A stretch of 64,000 nt of DNA, from positions 180,109 to 244,108 of the forward strand of contig NZ_CAKKNC010000005.1 in the NCBI RefSeq assembly GCF_918741285.1, in the 5' to 3' direction. A program made the position numbers and the translations under genes. Under the pieces are notes generated by a model. That model saw nothing but the letters and a program-made list of their open reading frames with translations, made no database searches and was not told the DNA's origin. Shown in pieces: positions 1-9,744 of the stretch. The stretch comes from Sphingobium sp. CECT 9361. GTDB taxonomy: Bacteria > Pseudomonadota > Alphaproteobacteria > Sphingomonadales > Sphingomonadaceae. The first letter of the stretch is position 1; the number at the start of each line of letters is the position of its first letter.

Positions 1-1154
1 TGCTGATTTTCGAGGATCGCACCGAACAGGTTCAGCTTTCCAGCGCCCGAGATACGCTCCTGCGCGTCCGCACGGCAACCTTCGACAATCTGTTCGAGGC
101 GATCGGGGTATTCGCCTCGGACGGGCGCTTGCACCTTTGGAACAGCCGCTTCCGCCAGATATGGGGTGTCGAGGAGAGCCTCCTCGGCTCCCATCCACGC
201 ATCGACGAACTGATGCAGAAGGTAGCGAAGAACCTTTCGAAGCCGCAGCAGGCCAGCCTCGTTCGTGAACTGGTCCGTGCTGCCACTGTAGAACGCAAGC
301 AGCGTGGCGGGCGCGTCGCCTTCGCCGATGGCCGGGTATTCGATTTCGCTGCCATACCGCTGCCCGATGGCAACGCGCTTTTCACGATGCTCGATGTCAC
401 GGACAGCCGCCGCATGGAACAGGTCCTGCGCGACCGGAATGAATCGCTCATCGAAACCGACAAGCTGAAGACCGCATTCCTTTCGAACATGAGCTACGAA
501 CTAAGGACGCCGCTCACATCGATTTCTGGCTTTGCCGAGATGATGCAGGCAGGGTTCGCAGGTGTGTTGCCCACAGCCGCCGCGGAATATGTCGACGCCA
601 TCATGCAAAGCACCGGGCGCCTCGCAGTATTGATCGACAATGTGTTGGATCTTACCCAGGGAGAGGCTGGCGCGCTGCCGCTGGAAAGCCGTTCTGTCGA
701 TTTGGCGGCGGTTGCTCGGGAAAGTGCGAAGCGCGTGGCGGATGCTGCCAAGGAAAAGGGGCTCGATTTCGTGATCGATATCAAGCCGTCTTTGGGCCGC
801 ATCCAGGGCGATGCGCGTCGCTTGGGGCAAGCGCTGGATCGTGTCCTAGACAATGCCGTACGCTATTGCCCGGCGGGCAGCAGGGTGCTGGTGTATGGCG
901 ATGGCCAGCTTCGTACTGCGCGTCTCATCGTTTCGGATAATGGTCCGGGCATGGACGCCACAGCGCAATCGCGCGTGTTCGATCGCTTCAGTCGTGCCGA
1001 TCAGGCAAAGCGCGGCGAAACGCTCGGTCTCGGCTTGCCGCTCGCCCGACAATTGGTCGATGCGCATGGTGGCACGCTGACTTTGGTGTCCGAGCCGGGG
1101 CAGGGGACGCTCATCACCATCGATCTCCCTCGCGAAAGCGCGCCGAGTGCCTGA
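1..1154 (+). CDS. divL: DivL-type sensor kinase homologue, 5' end outside the window
   Basis: C-terminal part of a PAS/histidine-kinase protein. The frame is already open at base 3, so the real start lies upstream of the window. After a PAS-like region comes a dimerisation/H-box segment reading NMSYELRTPL, in which the usual phospho-accepting histidine is tyrosine (codon 495-497). An ATPase domain follows, with an N-box (DRVLDNAVRY), a G1 box (DNGPGMD) and a G2 box (GLGLPLARQ). Tyrosine at this site is the hallmark of DivL, the Caulobacter pseudo-kinase that controls CckA and so CtrA activity. The downstream tsaE neighbour agrees with alphaproteobacterial divL loci. The stop is 1 bp from the tsaE ATG, so the genes are probably co-transcribed. 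Assignment rests on the tyrosine and the context; kinase activity is not implied. Confidence 0.87.
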   Translation, partial: LIFEDRTEQVQLSSARDTLLRVRTATFDNLFEAIGVFASDGRLHLWNSRFRQIWGVEESLLGSHPRIDELMQKVAKNLSKPQQASLVRELVRAATVERKQRGGRVAFADGRVFDFAAIPLPDGNALFTMLDVTDSRRMEQVLRDRNESLIETDKLKTAFLSNMSYELRTPLTSISGFAEMMQAGFAGVLPTAAAEYVDAIMQSTGRLAVLIDNVLDLTQGEAGALPLESRSVDLAAVARESAKRVADAAKEKGLDFVIDIKPSLGRIQGDARRLGQALDRVLDNAVRYCPAGSRVLVYGDGQLRTARLIVSDNGPGMDATAQSRVFDRFSRADQAKRGETLGLGLPLARQLVDAHGGTLTLVSEPGQGTLITIDLPRESAPSA

Positions 1155-1155
1155 C

Positions 1156-1599
1156 ATGATTGTCGTGGATGATGCCGCGATGCGCGTCCTTGGCGCACGC
1201 CTTGCCACCGTCGTTCGCTCGGGCGATGTTATTGCGCTGAAGGGCGGGCTCGGCGCGGGTAAAACCACCTTGGCGCGCGGACTGCTCTCTGCCCTTGGGT
1301 TGGAGGAGGACGCGCCTAGCCCAAGCTTCGCTCTCGTTCAGCCATATGACGTGCCGCTGGTGCGACTACCCGTTGCCCATGTCGATCTCTATCGCCTTGA
1401 AGACGATGCGGATGTGCAGGAACTGGGGTTGGACGATTACCTGACTGATAGCCTCCTGATGATCGAATGGCCTGAGCGATTGGGCGCGCGCCTGTGGGAT
1501 CACAGTCTCGTTTTGTCGATTGAAGTAACGCCCGATGGCACCCGCCGCTTGACAGCATTGGTCCCGGACGCTTGGAGAGACCGATGGCCTCCCCAATGA
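1156..1599 (+). CDS. tsaE: tRNA threonylcarbamoyladenosine biosynthesis ATPase TsaE
   Basis: 147-residue P-loop protein of the YjeE/TsaE family, the ATPase that works with TsaB and TsaD to make t6A37 in ANN-reading tRNAs. The Walker A motif GGLGAGKT is at residues 30-37, followed by the family segment SPSFALV. The ATG at 1156 is one base after the divL stop; a GTG at 1147 would overlap divL and add three residues. The 3' end overlaps amgK by 16 bp. Length and motifs are normal for the family. Confidence 0.95.
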   Translation: MIVVDDAAMRVLGARLATVVRSGDVIALKGGLGAGKTTLARGLLSALGLEEDAPSPSFALVQPYDVPLVRLPVAHVDLYRLEDDADVQELGLDDYLTDSLLMIEWPERLGARLWDHSLVLSIEVTPDGTRRLTALVPDAWRDRWPPQ

Positions 1600-2576
1600 C
1601 TCCGCCCGCAGCTGCGCCCGCCTTCCTCGCAAGAGCAGGTTGGGGCGATGCGCAGATCTTACCGCTTGCTGGAGATGCCTCGTTTCGGCGCTATTTCCGC
1701 ATCCACGATACCTCGCGGCAAGCTGTGCTGATGGATGCGCCACCTCCGCATGAAGATCCTCGCCCGTTCTTGCTGATGGCCGATCATCTCATCGCGCAAG
1801 GCTTTGCCGCACCTACAGTTTTTGCGCGCGATCTGGACCACGGCCTCGTCCTGCTGGAAGATTTTGGCGATCTCCGCGTCCGTGAATATCTCGATGCGTC
1901 CCCGCATGAGGAACACAGCGTCTATACACGTGCCGTCTCTTTGCTGGCCGACCTGCACAAGCTCCCTCCCGCCGCCGTGCCGCCGTATGATCGGTCGGTC
2001 TATCATCGCGAAGCTGCGCTGTTGACCGAATGGTTTTGCCCGGCGGTCGGCCTAACCGCGGATGAAGCGGGATACACGAAGGCCTGGGACGCCATTTTGC
2101 CGATCGTCGAGAATGACGATGCGCCGAAAGTCACGGTTTTGCGGGACTATCATGCCGAGAATATCATGCTGATTCCCGGTCATGAACAATCGCGTGGGCT
2201 TGGCCTATTGGATTTTCAGGACGCGCTGATCGGTCATCCGGCCTATGATCTTGTGTCCCTGCTACAGGACGCACGTCGCGACGTGTCTCCCGAAATCGAA
2301 ACAGCCATGATCGCGCATTACAAGGCGATTGCTGCCCCTCATGGCGATTTCGACGCCGCCTACGCCGTCCTGGGCGCGCAACGCAATGCCAAGATCATCG
2401 GCATATTCACACGGCTCTGGCAGCGCGACGGCAAACCGCGCTATCTCGATTTCCTGCCGCGCATGTGGACATTATTGGAGCGCGACTTAGCGCATCCTGC
2501 GTTGGCGCCGGTAGCTGATTGGTTCGCCGCCAACATCCCTACTGACAAACGCCATCAGGCGCTTGCAGGCAAATGA
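1584..2576 (+). CDS. amgK: Anomeric MurNAc/GlcNAc kinase AmgK (APH-fold)
   Basis: 330-residue aminoglycoside-phosphotransferase-fold kinase. It has the catalytic loop RDYHAEN and the metal-binding segment LDFQDA. Proteins of this type beside a MurU-like nucleotidyltransferase are AmgK, which phosphorylates recycled MurNAc at C1 in a peptidoglycan-recycling route that bypasses MurA, known from Pseudomonas and Caulobacter. The ATG at 1584 is preferred over a TTG at 1572. The gene overlaps tsaE by 16 bp and murU by 4 bp (ATGA), indicating translational coupling. The function is inferred from fold and neighbour; an antibiotic kinase is less likely. Confidence 0.87.
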   Translation: MASPMTPPAAAPAFLARAGWGDAQILPLAGDASFRRYFRIHDTSRQAVLMDAPPPHEDPRPFLLMADHLIAQGFAAPTVFARDLDHGLVLLEDFGDLRVREYLDASPHEEHSVYTRAVSLLADLHKLPPAAVPPYDRSVYHREAALLTEWFCPAVGLTADEAGYTKAWDAILPIVENDDAPKVTVLRDYHAENIMLIPGHEQSRGLGLLDFQDALIGHPAYDLVSLLQDARRDVSPEIETAMIAHYKAIAAPHGDFDAAYAVLGAQRNAKIIGIFTRLWQRDGKPRYLDFLPRMWTLLERDLAHPALAPVADWFAANIPTDKRHQALAGK

Positions 2577-3292
2577 GCGCGCATATCCGCACAGCCATGC
2601 TGATGGCCGCCGGTCTGGGCAAGCGGATGCGGCCGCTCACCGCCACTCGCCCCAAACCTTTGGTAAAGGTGGCTGGTAAGGCATTGATGGATCACGCTCT
2701 TGATCGGCTGGAGGCAGGCGGCATCGAAAAGGTCGTCGTCAACGTCCACTATCTCGCCAGTACCGTCGAGGCGCACCTCAAGACGCGCAAGGGTTCAATG
2801 GAGCTCGTGGTCTCGGATGAGCGCACTAGGCTTCTCGAAACCGGCGGCGGCCTGATGCACGCCAAGGCACTGTTGGGTGACGCGCCCTTTCTGTGCGCCA
2901 ACAGCGACAATCTCTGGATCGACGGACCGCGCAACAGCGTCGCTCTTCTGGCGGACCATTGGGATGACGCCAGAATGGACGCGCTCCTCCTGATGGTGCC
3001 CCACGCCCGCGCCAATTGCCACACTGGTCCCGGCGACTTTCACATGGACACCACCGGTCGCCTGTCGCGCCGCAAACCCGGCCATATAGCGCCGTTCGTC
3101 TTTACCGGTGTTCAGATCATGTCGCCACGCCTCCTGATCGACCCGCCCGGCGACGTCTTCTCCACAAATGTCTTCTGGAACCGCGCCATAGAATCAGGGC
3201 GCCTCTATGGTGTTTCTCATCAGGGGCTATGGTTCGATGTCGGCACGCCGCAGGCCATCCCGGTAGTGGAAAACGTGCTAGCTCATGGGTGA
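2573..3292 (+). CDS. murU: N-acetylmuramate-1-phosphate uridylyltransferase MurU
   Basis: 239-residue sugar-phosphate nucleotidyltransferase. The N-terminal signature AAGLGKRMRPLT followed by RPKPLVKV binds the nucleotide and metal, and the aspartate in CANSDN sits where the family keeps its catalytic metal ligand. Immediately after amgK this is best read as MurU, converting MurNAc-1-phosphate to UDP-MurNAc and completing the recycling shunt that lowers dependence on fosfomycin-sensitive MurA. It starts inside the amgK stop (ATGA) and overlaps addB by 8 bp. Confidence 0.88.
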   Translation: MSAHIRTAMLMAAGLGKRMRPLTATRPKPLVKVAGKALMDHALDRLEAGGIEKVVVNVHYLASTVEAHLKTRKGSMELVVSDERTRLLETGGGLMHAKALLGDAPFLCANSDNLWIDGPRNSVALLADHWDDARMDALLLMVPHARANCHTGPGDFHMDTTGRLSRRKPGHIAPFVFTGVQIMSPRLLIDPPGDVFSTNVFWNRAIESGRLYGVSHQGLWFDVGTPQAIPVVENVLAHG

Positions 3293-6263
3293 GCGCACCC
3301 GGCCAGCCGTCTACACCATTCCCGCCCACCGGGCATTTTCCGATGCGCTGGCCGCTGGCGTTCTTGCGCAGCATGGCAGCGATCCCATGGCGCTGGCCCG
3401 CGGCATCATTCTGGTCCCGACCAACCGCGCGGCCCGTTCCATTTCAGAGGCTTTCGTGCGCCGCGCCGAAGGTGGCTTGCTGCTTCCTCGCTTAGTCCCC
3501 ATCGGCGACCCGGAACTGGACGAAACGCTTGGCAGTGCGCTCGATCCGATGGGGGCAGGGGCTGACATTCCGCCGGCCATTCCCCCGATGGAACGGCAGA
3601 TGGTGCTGGCCCGCCTTGTCCAGCATGCGCGCGCGCGCAGCGGTCAGCCAGTCGATGCAGCCGAAGCCATAAGACTGGCGCAGGCCTTGGCGAGTACGCT
3701 GGACCAACTGCTGATTGAGCAAGTCGATCCCCGCCGCATCCACGATCTGGAATTGACCCAGGAGCTATCATCGCATTGGCAGAAGTCGCTCGAACTATTT
3801 GAGATCATTCTAAATATATGGCCGCAGGTGCTGGCCGATCGTGCTATGATCGACATGGCGGATCGTCGCAACCGCCTGCTGGATCATGTCGCTCGTCGTT
3901 GGGCAGAGGCGGCACCACCCGGTTTCGTCATCGCCGCTGGTATCTCCACGACCGCCCCCGCCGTTGCGGCCCTGCTGAAGCAGGTGGCCCGAATGGAGCG
4001 CGGACAGGTCGTTCTCGCCGATCTCGATCAGAATATGAATGCGGAGGAATGGGACGCCATCGGTCCATTCCCGCCCGATCCGGTAACGGGGCGCAGCCGC
4101 CGTCCGCACGAAACGCATCCGCAATATGCGCTGAAACGCTTGCTCGATCAGATGGGCGTGGCACGCGAAGAGGTCGCGCTCTGGCGATGGGGCGGGGGTC
4201 ACGACGCCCGCGCCATCCGCAGCCGCAATATCTCGCACGCCATGCTGGTGCCGCAGCTTACTGCCAAATGGCGCGATCTGGAAACGGCGGAGCGTTCTCT
4301 GGCAGGCGTAGAGGCGCTCGAAGTCGCGACCCCTGCCGAAGAAGCGCAGGCCATTGCCATCGCCCTGCGCGAAGCGCTGGAAACGCCTGAACGGACCGCT
4401 GCCTTGGTCACGCCCGACCGCGCTCTGGCTACCCGTGTCGCTGCGCACCTGCGCCGCTGGGGGATCGATGCGGACGATTCTGCTGGGCAACCGCTTTCGC
4501 GCCTTTTGCCCGGCACATTGCTCATCGCACTGGCCGAAGCGGCAGCGGAGCGGTTCGCGCCCGTGGCGTTGCTCAACTTGCTCAAGCATCCGCTCGTCAG
4601 GCGCGGGGAAACGCGCTTGGGATGGCTGGAGCATGTGAGGCGCTTTGACCTGTTGCTGCGCGGCCCACGCCCGTCTGCGGGACTATCGGGTGTTGACGCG
4701 CTGTTGCTTCCCCGGGAAGATGACCGCCAATCCCACCTTCGCGCGCAAGTCGCAACGTGGTGGCCCGACGCCCGCGCTTTGCTCGACCGCTTGGAGAGCG
4801 CCTTCGCTGCGGGCGGCGACCTCGCCACGCTCCTCGCTGCCCTGCGCACGACTGCTAGCATAATGAGCAACGACGCCGTCTGGGCTGGGCATCAGGGCCA
4901 TGCCGCTGCAGCCTTTTTCGCTGACATGGAAGCTGCCGCCCCGGAAGGGCCGCTCGACGCTTCGCCGCAGTCCATTCCGGCCTTGCTCGAAAGGATGCTG
5001 GGACAGGTGGCTATCCGCCCGCCACAGGGCGGCCATCCGCGCATCGCGATCCTTGGATTGGTCGAGGCGCAGTTGCAACAGACCGACCTCATGATCCTGG
5101 CGGGGCTGAACGAAGGCACATGGCCCGCATTGCCTGCGCCGGACCCATGGCTCGCACCACGCATCCGACAGGAACTGGGCCTTCCCGGTCTGGAACGCCG
5201 GATCGGCCTGTCGGCCCATGACTTCGCGAGCGCGCTTGGTGCGCCGCGCGTCCTCATCACCCGCGCAAGGCGCGATGCCAGCGCGCCTGCCGTCGCATCG
5301 CGTTTCTGGTTGCGCCTGAAGGCAATGGCCGGGGCGAACTGGAAAGAGGCGGATCGTTATGTCGCTCTGGCCCGTTCGCTCGACCATGCGGCCACCCATG
5401 AACCGGCGGATCGCCCTGCGCCTTGCCCTCCCGTCGATATTCGTCCCCGAGCCATCGCCGTTACCGATGTCGACAGGCTGAAGGCCGATCCCTACGCATT
5501 TTATGCGCGCAAAATATTGCGCCTTTCGGTGCTCGATCCTGTTGATGCAGACCCCAGCGCCGCATGGCGCGGCACCGAAGTGCACCGCATTCTGCAGCAT
5601 TGGGCCGAACAGGATAACCGCGACCCCGCGAAGTTGGCAAAGCGGGCGACGGACATGCTCGCCCGCGCCGATGCCCATCCCCTGATGCGCGCACTCTGGC
5701 AACCCCGCCTTCTCGCAGCTATTCATTGGATTGCCGCGCAAGTTGCTGAAGATATGGCCGAAGGTCGAAATATAGGCTTGGTCGAGGCCGCCGGAAAGGC
5801 AGTTATCGCGGGTATTACCCTCAATGGCACTGCGGATCGCATAGACCGTCTGCCCAACGGCCAATGGGCCGTTATCGACTACAAGACCGGCAAACCCCCT
5901 CGCGCCAAACAAGTGCAGGCGGGCTTCGCAATGCAGCTTGGGCTATTAGGATTGATACTGGAACATGGCGGCTTTGCGGACCGGAATGTGACGGGCATAT
6001 CCGGATCTTTCGAATACTGGTCACTCGGCAAAAAGGGAGACAGTTTCGGCTATAGGGAAAGCCCCACCGATGCGGCAGGTAAACGCGGAAAGATCGTAAC
6101 CGCCGATTTTACGACACAAGCGCTCGATCAGTTTGAGGAAGCCGCTGCCCGCTGGCTGACTGGCGCGGACCCCTTCGTTGCAAAACTCCATCCGGAAATT
6201 CCCACATATGCCGATTACGACCAGTTGATGCGGCTTGAAGAGTGGTACGGACGTAATGACTAA
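3285..6263 (+). CDS. addB: Double-strand break repair protein AddB, alphaproteobacterial type
   Basis: 992-residue partner of AddA in the AddAB helicase-nuclease that resects DNA ends for RecA loading at Chi-like sites. The N-terminal helicase-like half has the family motif PTNRAARS but no recognisable GKT/GKS Walker A, as expected for the AddB subunit of alphaproteobacteria. The C-terminal PD-(D/E)XK nuclease shows VIDYKTGKPP around residue 865. It starts 8 bp inside murU and ends 8 bp inside addA, so the three are tightly coupled. Confidence 0.95.
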   Translation: MGERTRPAVYTIPAHRAFSDALAAGVLAQHGSDPMALARGIILVPTNRAARSISEAFVRRAEGGLLLPRLVPIGDPELDETLGSALDPMGAGADIPPAIPPMERQMVLARLVQHARARSGQPVDAAEAIRLAQALASTLDQLLIEQVDPRRIHDLELTQELSSHWQKSLELFEIILNIWPQVLADRAMIDMADRRNRLLDHVARRWAEAAPPGFVIAAGISTTAPAVAALLKQVARMERGQVVLADLDQNMNAEEWDAIGPFPPDPVTGRSRRPHETHPQYALKRLLDQMGVAREEVALWRWGGGHDARAIRSRNISHAMLVPQLTAKWRDLETAERSLAGVEALEVATPAEEAQAIAIALREALETPERTAALVTPDRALATRVAAHLRRWGIDADDSAGQPLSRLLPGTLLIALAEAAAERFAPVALLNLLKHPLVRRGETRLGWLEHVRRFDLLLRGPRPSAGLSGVDALLLPREDDRQSHLRAQVATWWPDARALLDRLESAFAAGGDLATLLAALRTTASIMSNDAVWAGHQGHAAAAFFADMEAAAPEGPLDASPQSIPALLERMLGQVAIRPPQGGHPRIAILGLVEAQLQQTDLMILAGLNEGTWPALPAPDPWLAPRIRQELGLPGLERRIGLSAHDFASALGAPRVLITRARRDASAPAVASRFWLRLKAMAGANWKEADRYVALARSLDHAATHEPADRPAPCPPVDIRPRAIAVTDVDRLKADPYAFYARKILRLSVLDPVDADPSAAWRGTEVHRILQHWAEQDNRDPAKLAKRATDMLARADAHPLMRALWQPRLLAAIHWIAAQVAEDMAEGRNIGLVEAAGKAVIAGITLNGTADRIDRLPNGQWAVIDYKTGKPPRAKQVQAGFAMQLGLLGLILEHGGFADRNVTGISGSFEYWSLGKKGDSFGYRESPTDAAGKRGKIVTADFTTQALDQFEEAAARWLTGADPFVAKLHPEIPTYADYDQLMRLEEWYGRND

Positions 6264-9200
6264 GCCCGCGACCGCACTTCAGGCTCTCCACGGGGCGCAA
6301 GCCATCGCGGCCACGCCGGATAGCCACGTCTGGCTATCCGCTTCGGCAGGAACCGGTAAAACGCATGTGCTTACGGCTCGTGTTTACCGATTGCTGTTAA
6401 GTGGCGTCAGGCCCGAAAACATCCTGTGCCTGACGTTTACGAAAGCGGGCGCCGCCGAAATGGCAGAACGCATTCACAATCGCTTGGCGGCATGGGTGCA
6501 GATGGACGGTCCCGCGCTTGCAGCCGATTTGCGCGCTCTAGCCGAAGATTACACGCCAGAAGCACAGGATCACGCGCGTCGACTTTTCGCCGAAGTTCTG
6601 GAAGCAACGGGCGGCGGCCTGCGCATTCAGACAATTCATGCATTCTGTCAGCAGTTGCTGTCCGCTTTCCCTGTCGAAGCGGGATTGATCCCTGGCTTCC
6701 GTCCGCTGGAAGCCCGCGAACAGGCGCAACTGGCGCGGCAGGCATTGGCTGAAATGGTGCTCAATGCCGAAGCGACCGGTAAAGGAGCGCTGATGGGCGC
6801 GCTCCAGGCACTGAGCCTACGTCTGGGAGAGGGGGCAGCCGAAGCGTACCTTATGCGCTGTGCGCGCAGATATGACGTCATGACGTCATTGCCTGCAGAC
6901 ATCCGAACATGGCTGTTTCAATCGCTCGATCTGCCCCCCGGCGATGTCGAAGCCGCCATTGCAGCGGAATGCACAGATGATGCCTTCGACATGCACGGCC
7001 TTGCGCGGATCGCTGCCGCCAATGCCGCTTGGGGCACAGCCACGGGCTTGGCGGATGCGGACAAGGTAGCCGCCTGGCGTGTTGCGGATGCGGCGGGTCG
7101 TGCCGCAGGCCTCGATACGCTACTCAGCATCTTCTGCACCAAGCAGGGAGAGCCCCGCAAATATTCTCCAAAGCTGATTGCAGCAGAAGGCGACTACGCA
7201 GGGGTTGCCATCCGGTTGGGCCAAAAATGCCTCGATCTGCTCGCCCTTCGCGAACGCGCCCTTTATGCAGACCTGCTGGCACAGGCGCTCAGCGCGGGAC
7301 ACGCTTTTGCTAAGGCCTATGCCGTTGCAAAGCAGCAAGCGGGCGCGGTCGATTTCGACGACCTCATCGCCCGCGCACAATCTCTGCTCAGCGAACCGGG
7401 CATGGGCGACTGGGTCCGCTACAAGCTCGACCAGCAGACCGATCACATTCTCGTCGACGAAGCGCAGGACACAAATGTTCAGCAATGGCAAATAGTTGAA
7501 GCGCTTGCTGGAGAGTTTTTCGCCGGAGAAGGCGCCAAAGGCGACAAGGTCCGAACCATCTTTACGGTCGGCGATTTCAAGCAAGCGATCTTCGGTTTTC
7601 AGGGGACCAGTCCGCTGGCATTCGAATATGCCCGTCGCCGTTTCGCTGCCTATGCGGCGTCGGCAAACCACAGCTTTCACGACCTTTCATTGGACCGTAG
7701 TTTCCGCTCGACCCCAGCCGTTCTGGAAGCGGTCGATGCCACCATCGCTGCTCTCGATCCCGGTGCGCTCGGCTTCGCGTCGGACAGCGTGCACCATGTC
7801 AGCGCCAATCGATTTCCGGGTAAAGTCATACTGTTACGACCCGTAGCTGCCGGACTACAGGAGGATGACGAAAGCGAACCAGAGGGCGAGGAAGACTGGC
7901 TTTCGGATCAGGACCGCAAACTGGCCGAGAACATAGCCAAGCAGATCCGTGATTGGATCGCAGCGCCCACGATGCTGGAAAGCAAGGGGCGCCCCATGAC
8001 GGCAGGCGACGTCATGATCCTCGTGCGCAAACGTGGCGATCTGGCCCGCCTAATCGTGGCGCGATTATATGAGGCCGGGGTGCCGGTTGCGGGGATCGAT
8101 CGCCTGCGCCTCAATGCCCCGCTGGCCGTGCGCGATCTCCTCGCTGCCCTGCGCTTTGCGGTGCAGCCGGAAGACGACCTCAACCTCGCCAACCTTCTTG
8201 TCTCCCCCCTGATCGGATGGACGCAGGAGCAATTGTTGGATCGTGCGCACGCGCGACGTGTCGGCTTATGGTCGCATCTGCGCGCAACCGTCCCCGAACC
8301 GATCATCCAGCCCCTGCGCGATCTGCTGGCGCAGGCGGACTTCACGACGCCCTATCGCTACCTTGAACAAATCCTGTCCGGGCCGATGCAGGGGCGTCGC
8401 GCGCTCATACGCCGCCTTGGCGTCGAGGCGCGCGATCCTATCGAGGAATTGCTCAACGCTGCCCTCGCGTTCGAACAGGATGGCCAGCCCACGCTTCAGC
8501 GTTTCGTCGATTGGTTTGACCGGGGCGATGTAGAAATCGTGCGAGATGCCGCCGCGCAAGGCGACGCCGTTCGCCTGCTGACGGTCCATGGTGCCAAGGG
8601 GCTGCAGGCGCCGGTCGTGATCCTGGCGGACGCGGCACATGATCCGGACGCGGGCAACCGCACGGATGGGCTGGATTGGGAACTGGCCGAAGGAAAGCTG
8701 CCTCTGTTGGCGCCTCGTAAAGCGGAACGCTTCGGCCCAATTGCGGAGGCGTTCGAAGCGACCGCAGCAGCCGACAGGCAGGAACACTGGCGACTTCTAT
8801 ATGTCGCTCTGACCCGCGCGGAAGAAAAACTCGTTATCGCCGGGTCGCTGTCCGCACGGGCCAAAGGCATTGTGCCCGAAGCAAGCTGGCATGCTGCTGT
8901 CGAGCGCGGGTTGATCGCCTTAGGCACTGAATGGGAAGCCGATCCGCTATGGAACGCCCGTCGGATCTGGCGAGGTAAAGACGATTTGCCCGCTGCCAAG
9001 CCCAGTAAACGGGATGCCACCGTAACCGAAGCCGCGGCAGAGCCGGTGTGGCTTCGCCAGCCTGCACCAGTCGAAGCGCGCCCGCCGCGTCCGCTGGCCC
9101 CATCGGCGCCGGTTGAGGACGATACACCTTATCCCCCGCCATCGCCCGCCCAGCGACAGGCTGCCGAGCGGGGTAAGATGCTCCATGCCCTGTTGGAACG

Positions 9201-9681
9201 ACTACCCGATTTGCCTCCCGAACAACGCCGGGAATCTGCGGATCGCTGGCTGAAAAACATTTTTCGCGTGTCGACTTATTCTGACCGATGCACCATAATC
9301 GATCATGCGATGTCCGTCATAGACGCACCGGACTTCGCTGACGTGTTCTCGTCCGATGCACTGGCCGAAGCGCCTATTGCTGCTGTTGTGGGTGACATCG
9401 TCATCAGCGGAACCGTGGATCGTCTTCTGGTCCGTCCGGACGTCGTTCAGTTGGTGGACTTCAAGACAGGGAACAGGGTGCCGCAGGACGATACCGCCAT
9501 ACCCATCCCACATCTGCGTCAGATGGCCGCCTATGTCGCTGTGCTGTCCGTTATCTTCCCGGGCCGCCGGATCGAAGCCGGTTTGCTGTACACCGCCGGC
9601 CCGCGCTTGATCGTCCTGCCCGATGATATGCTCGCTGCGTACAAGCCCGGCTTCCAACCGCCACAGGACAAATTGCTGTGA
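6256..9681 (+). CDS. addA: Double-strand break repair helicase AddA
   Basis: 1141-residue UvrD/RecB-type helicase-nuclease. Walker A SASAGTGKT lies at residues 28-36, the DEAQD motif II near residue 400, the LTVHGAKGLQAPVV helicase motif near 775, and LYVALTRAEEKL after it. A RecB-like nuclease motif LVDFKTG sits near residue 1066. It is the ATP-driven motor of AddAB. The ATG at 6256 lies within the end of addB; an upstream TTG at 6235 is unlikely. The addB-addA-trxA order is common in alphaproteobacteria. Confidence 0.96.
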   Translation: MTKPATALQALHGAQAIAATPDSHVWLSASAGTGKTHVLTARVYRLLLSGVRPENILCLTFTKAGAAEMAERIHNRLAAWVQMDGPALAADLRALAEDYTPEAQDHARRLFAEVLEATGGGLRIQTIHAFCQQLLSAFPVEAGLIPGFRPLEAREQAQLARQALAEMVLNAEATGKGALMGALQALSLRLGEGAAEAYLMRCARRYDVMTSLPADIRTWLFQSLDLPPGDVEAAIAAECTDDAFDMHGLARIAAANAAWGTATGLADADKVAAWRVADAAGRAAGLDTLLSIFCTKQGEPRKYSPKLIAAEGDYAGVAIRLGQKCLDLLALRERALYADLLAQALSAGHAFAKAYAVAKQQAGAVDFDDLIARAQSLLSEPGMGDWVRYKLDQQTDHILVDEAQDTNVQQWQIVEALAGEFFAGEGAKGDKVRTIFTVGDFKQAIFGFQGTSPLAFEYARRRFAAYAASANHSFHDLSLDRSFRSTPAVLEAVDATIAALDPGALGFASDSVHHVSANRFPGKVILLRPVAAGLQEDDESEPEGEEDWLSDQDRKLAENIAKQIRDWIAAPTMLESKGRPMTAGDVMILVRKRGDLARLIVARLYEAGVPVAGIDRLRLNAPLAVRDLLAALRFAVQPEDDLNLANLLVSPLIGWTQEQLLDRAHARRVGLWSHLRATVPEPIIQPLRDLLAQADFTTPYRYLEQILSGPMQGRRALIRRLGVEARDPIEELLNAALAFEQDGQPTLQRFVDWFDRGDVEIVRDAAAQGDAVRLLTVHGAKGLQAPVVILADAAHDPDAGNRTDGLDWELAEGKLPLLAPRKAERFGPIAEAFEATAAADRQEHWRLLYVALTRAEEKLVIAGSLSARAKGIVPEASWHAAVERGLIALGTEWEADPLWNARRIWRGKDDLPAAKPSKRDATVTEAAAEPVWLRQPAPVEARPPRPLAPSAPVEDDTPYPPPSPAQRQAAERGKMLHALLERLPDLPPEQRRESADRWLKNIFRVSTYSDRCTIIDHAMSVIDAPDFADVFSSDALAEAPIAAVVGDIVISGTVDRLLVRPDVVQLVDFKTGNRVPQDDTAIPIPHLRQMAAYVAVLSVIFPGRRIEAGLLYTAGPRLIVLPDDMLAAYKPGFQPPQDKLL

Positions 9682-9744
9682 ATAGCCGTTGAGAGCAGCA
9701 TCCAGACCCCCTAAATAGCTTTTCAACATCAAAGGAGATTTCGC

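Noticed and set aside
6871..6889. Repeated TGACGTCA palindromes inside addA
   Set aside because: They lie within well-supported coding sequence and fit the codons; no regulatory role can be argued.
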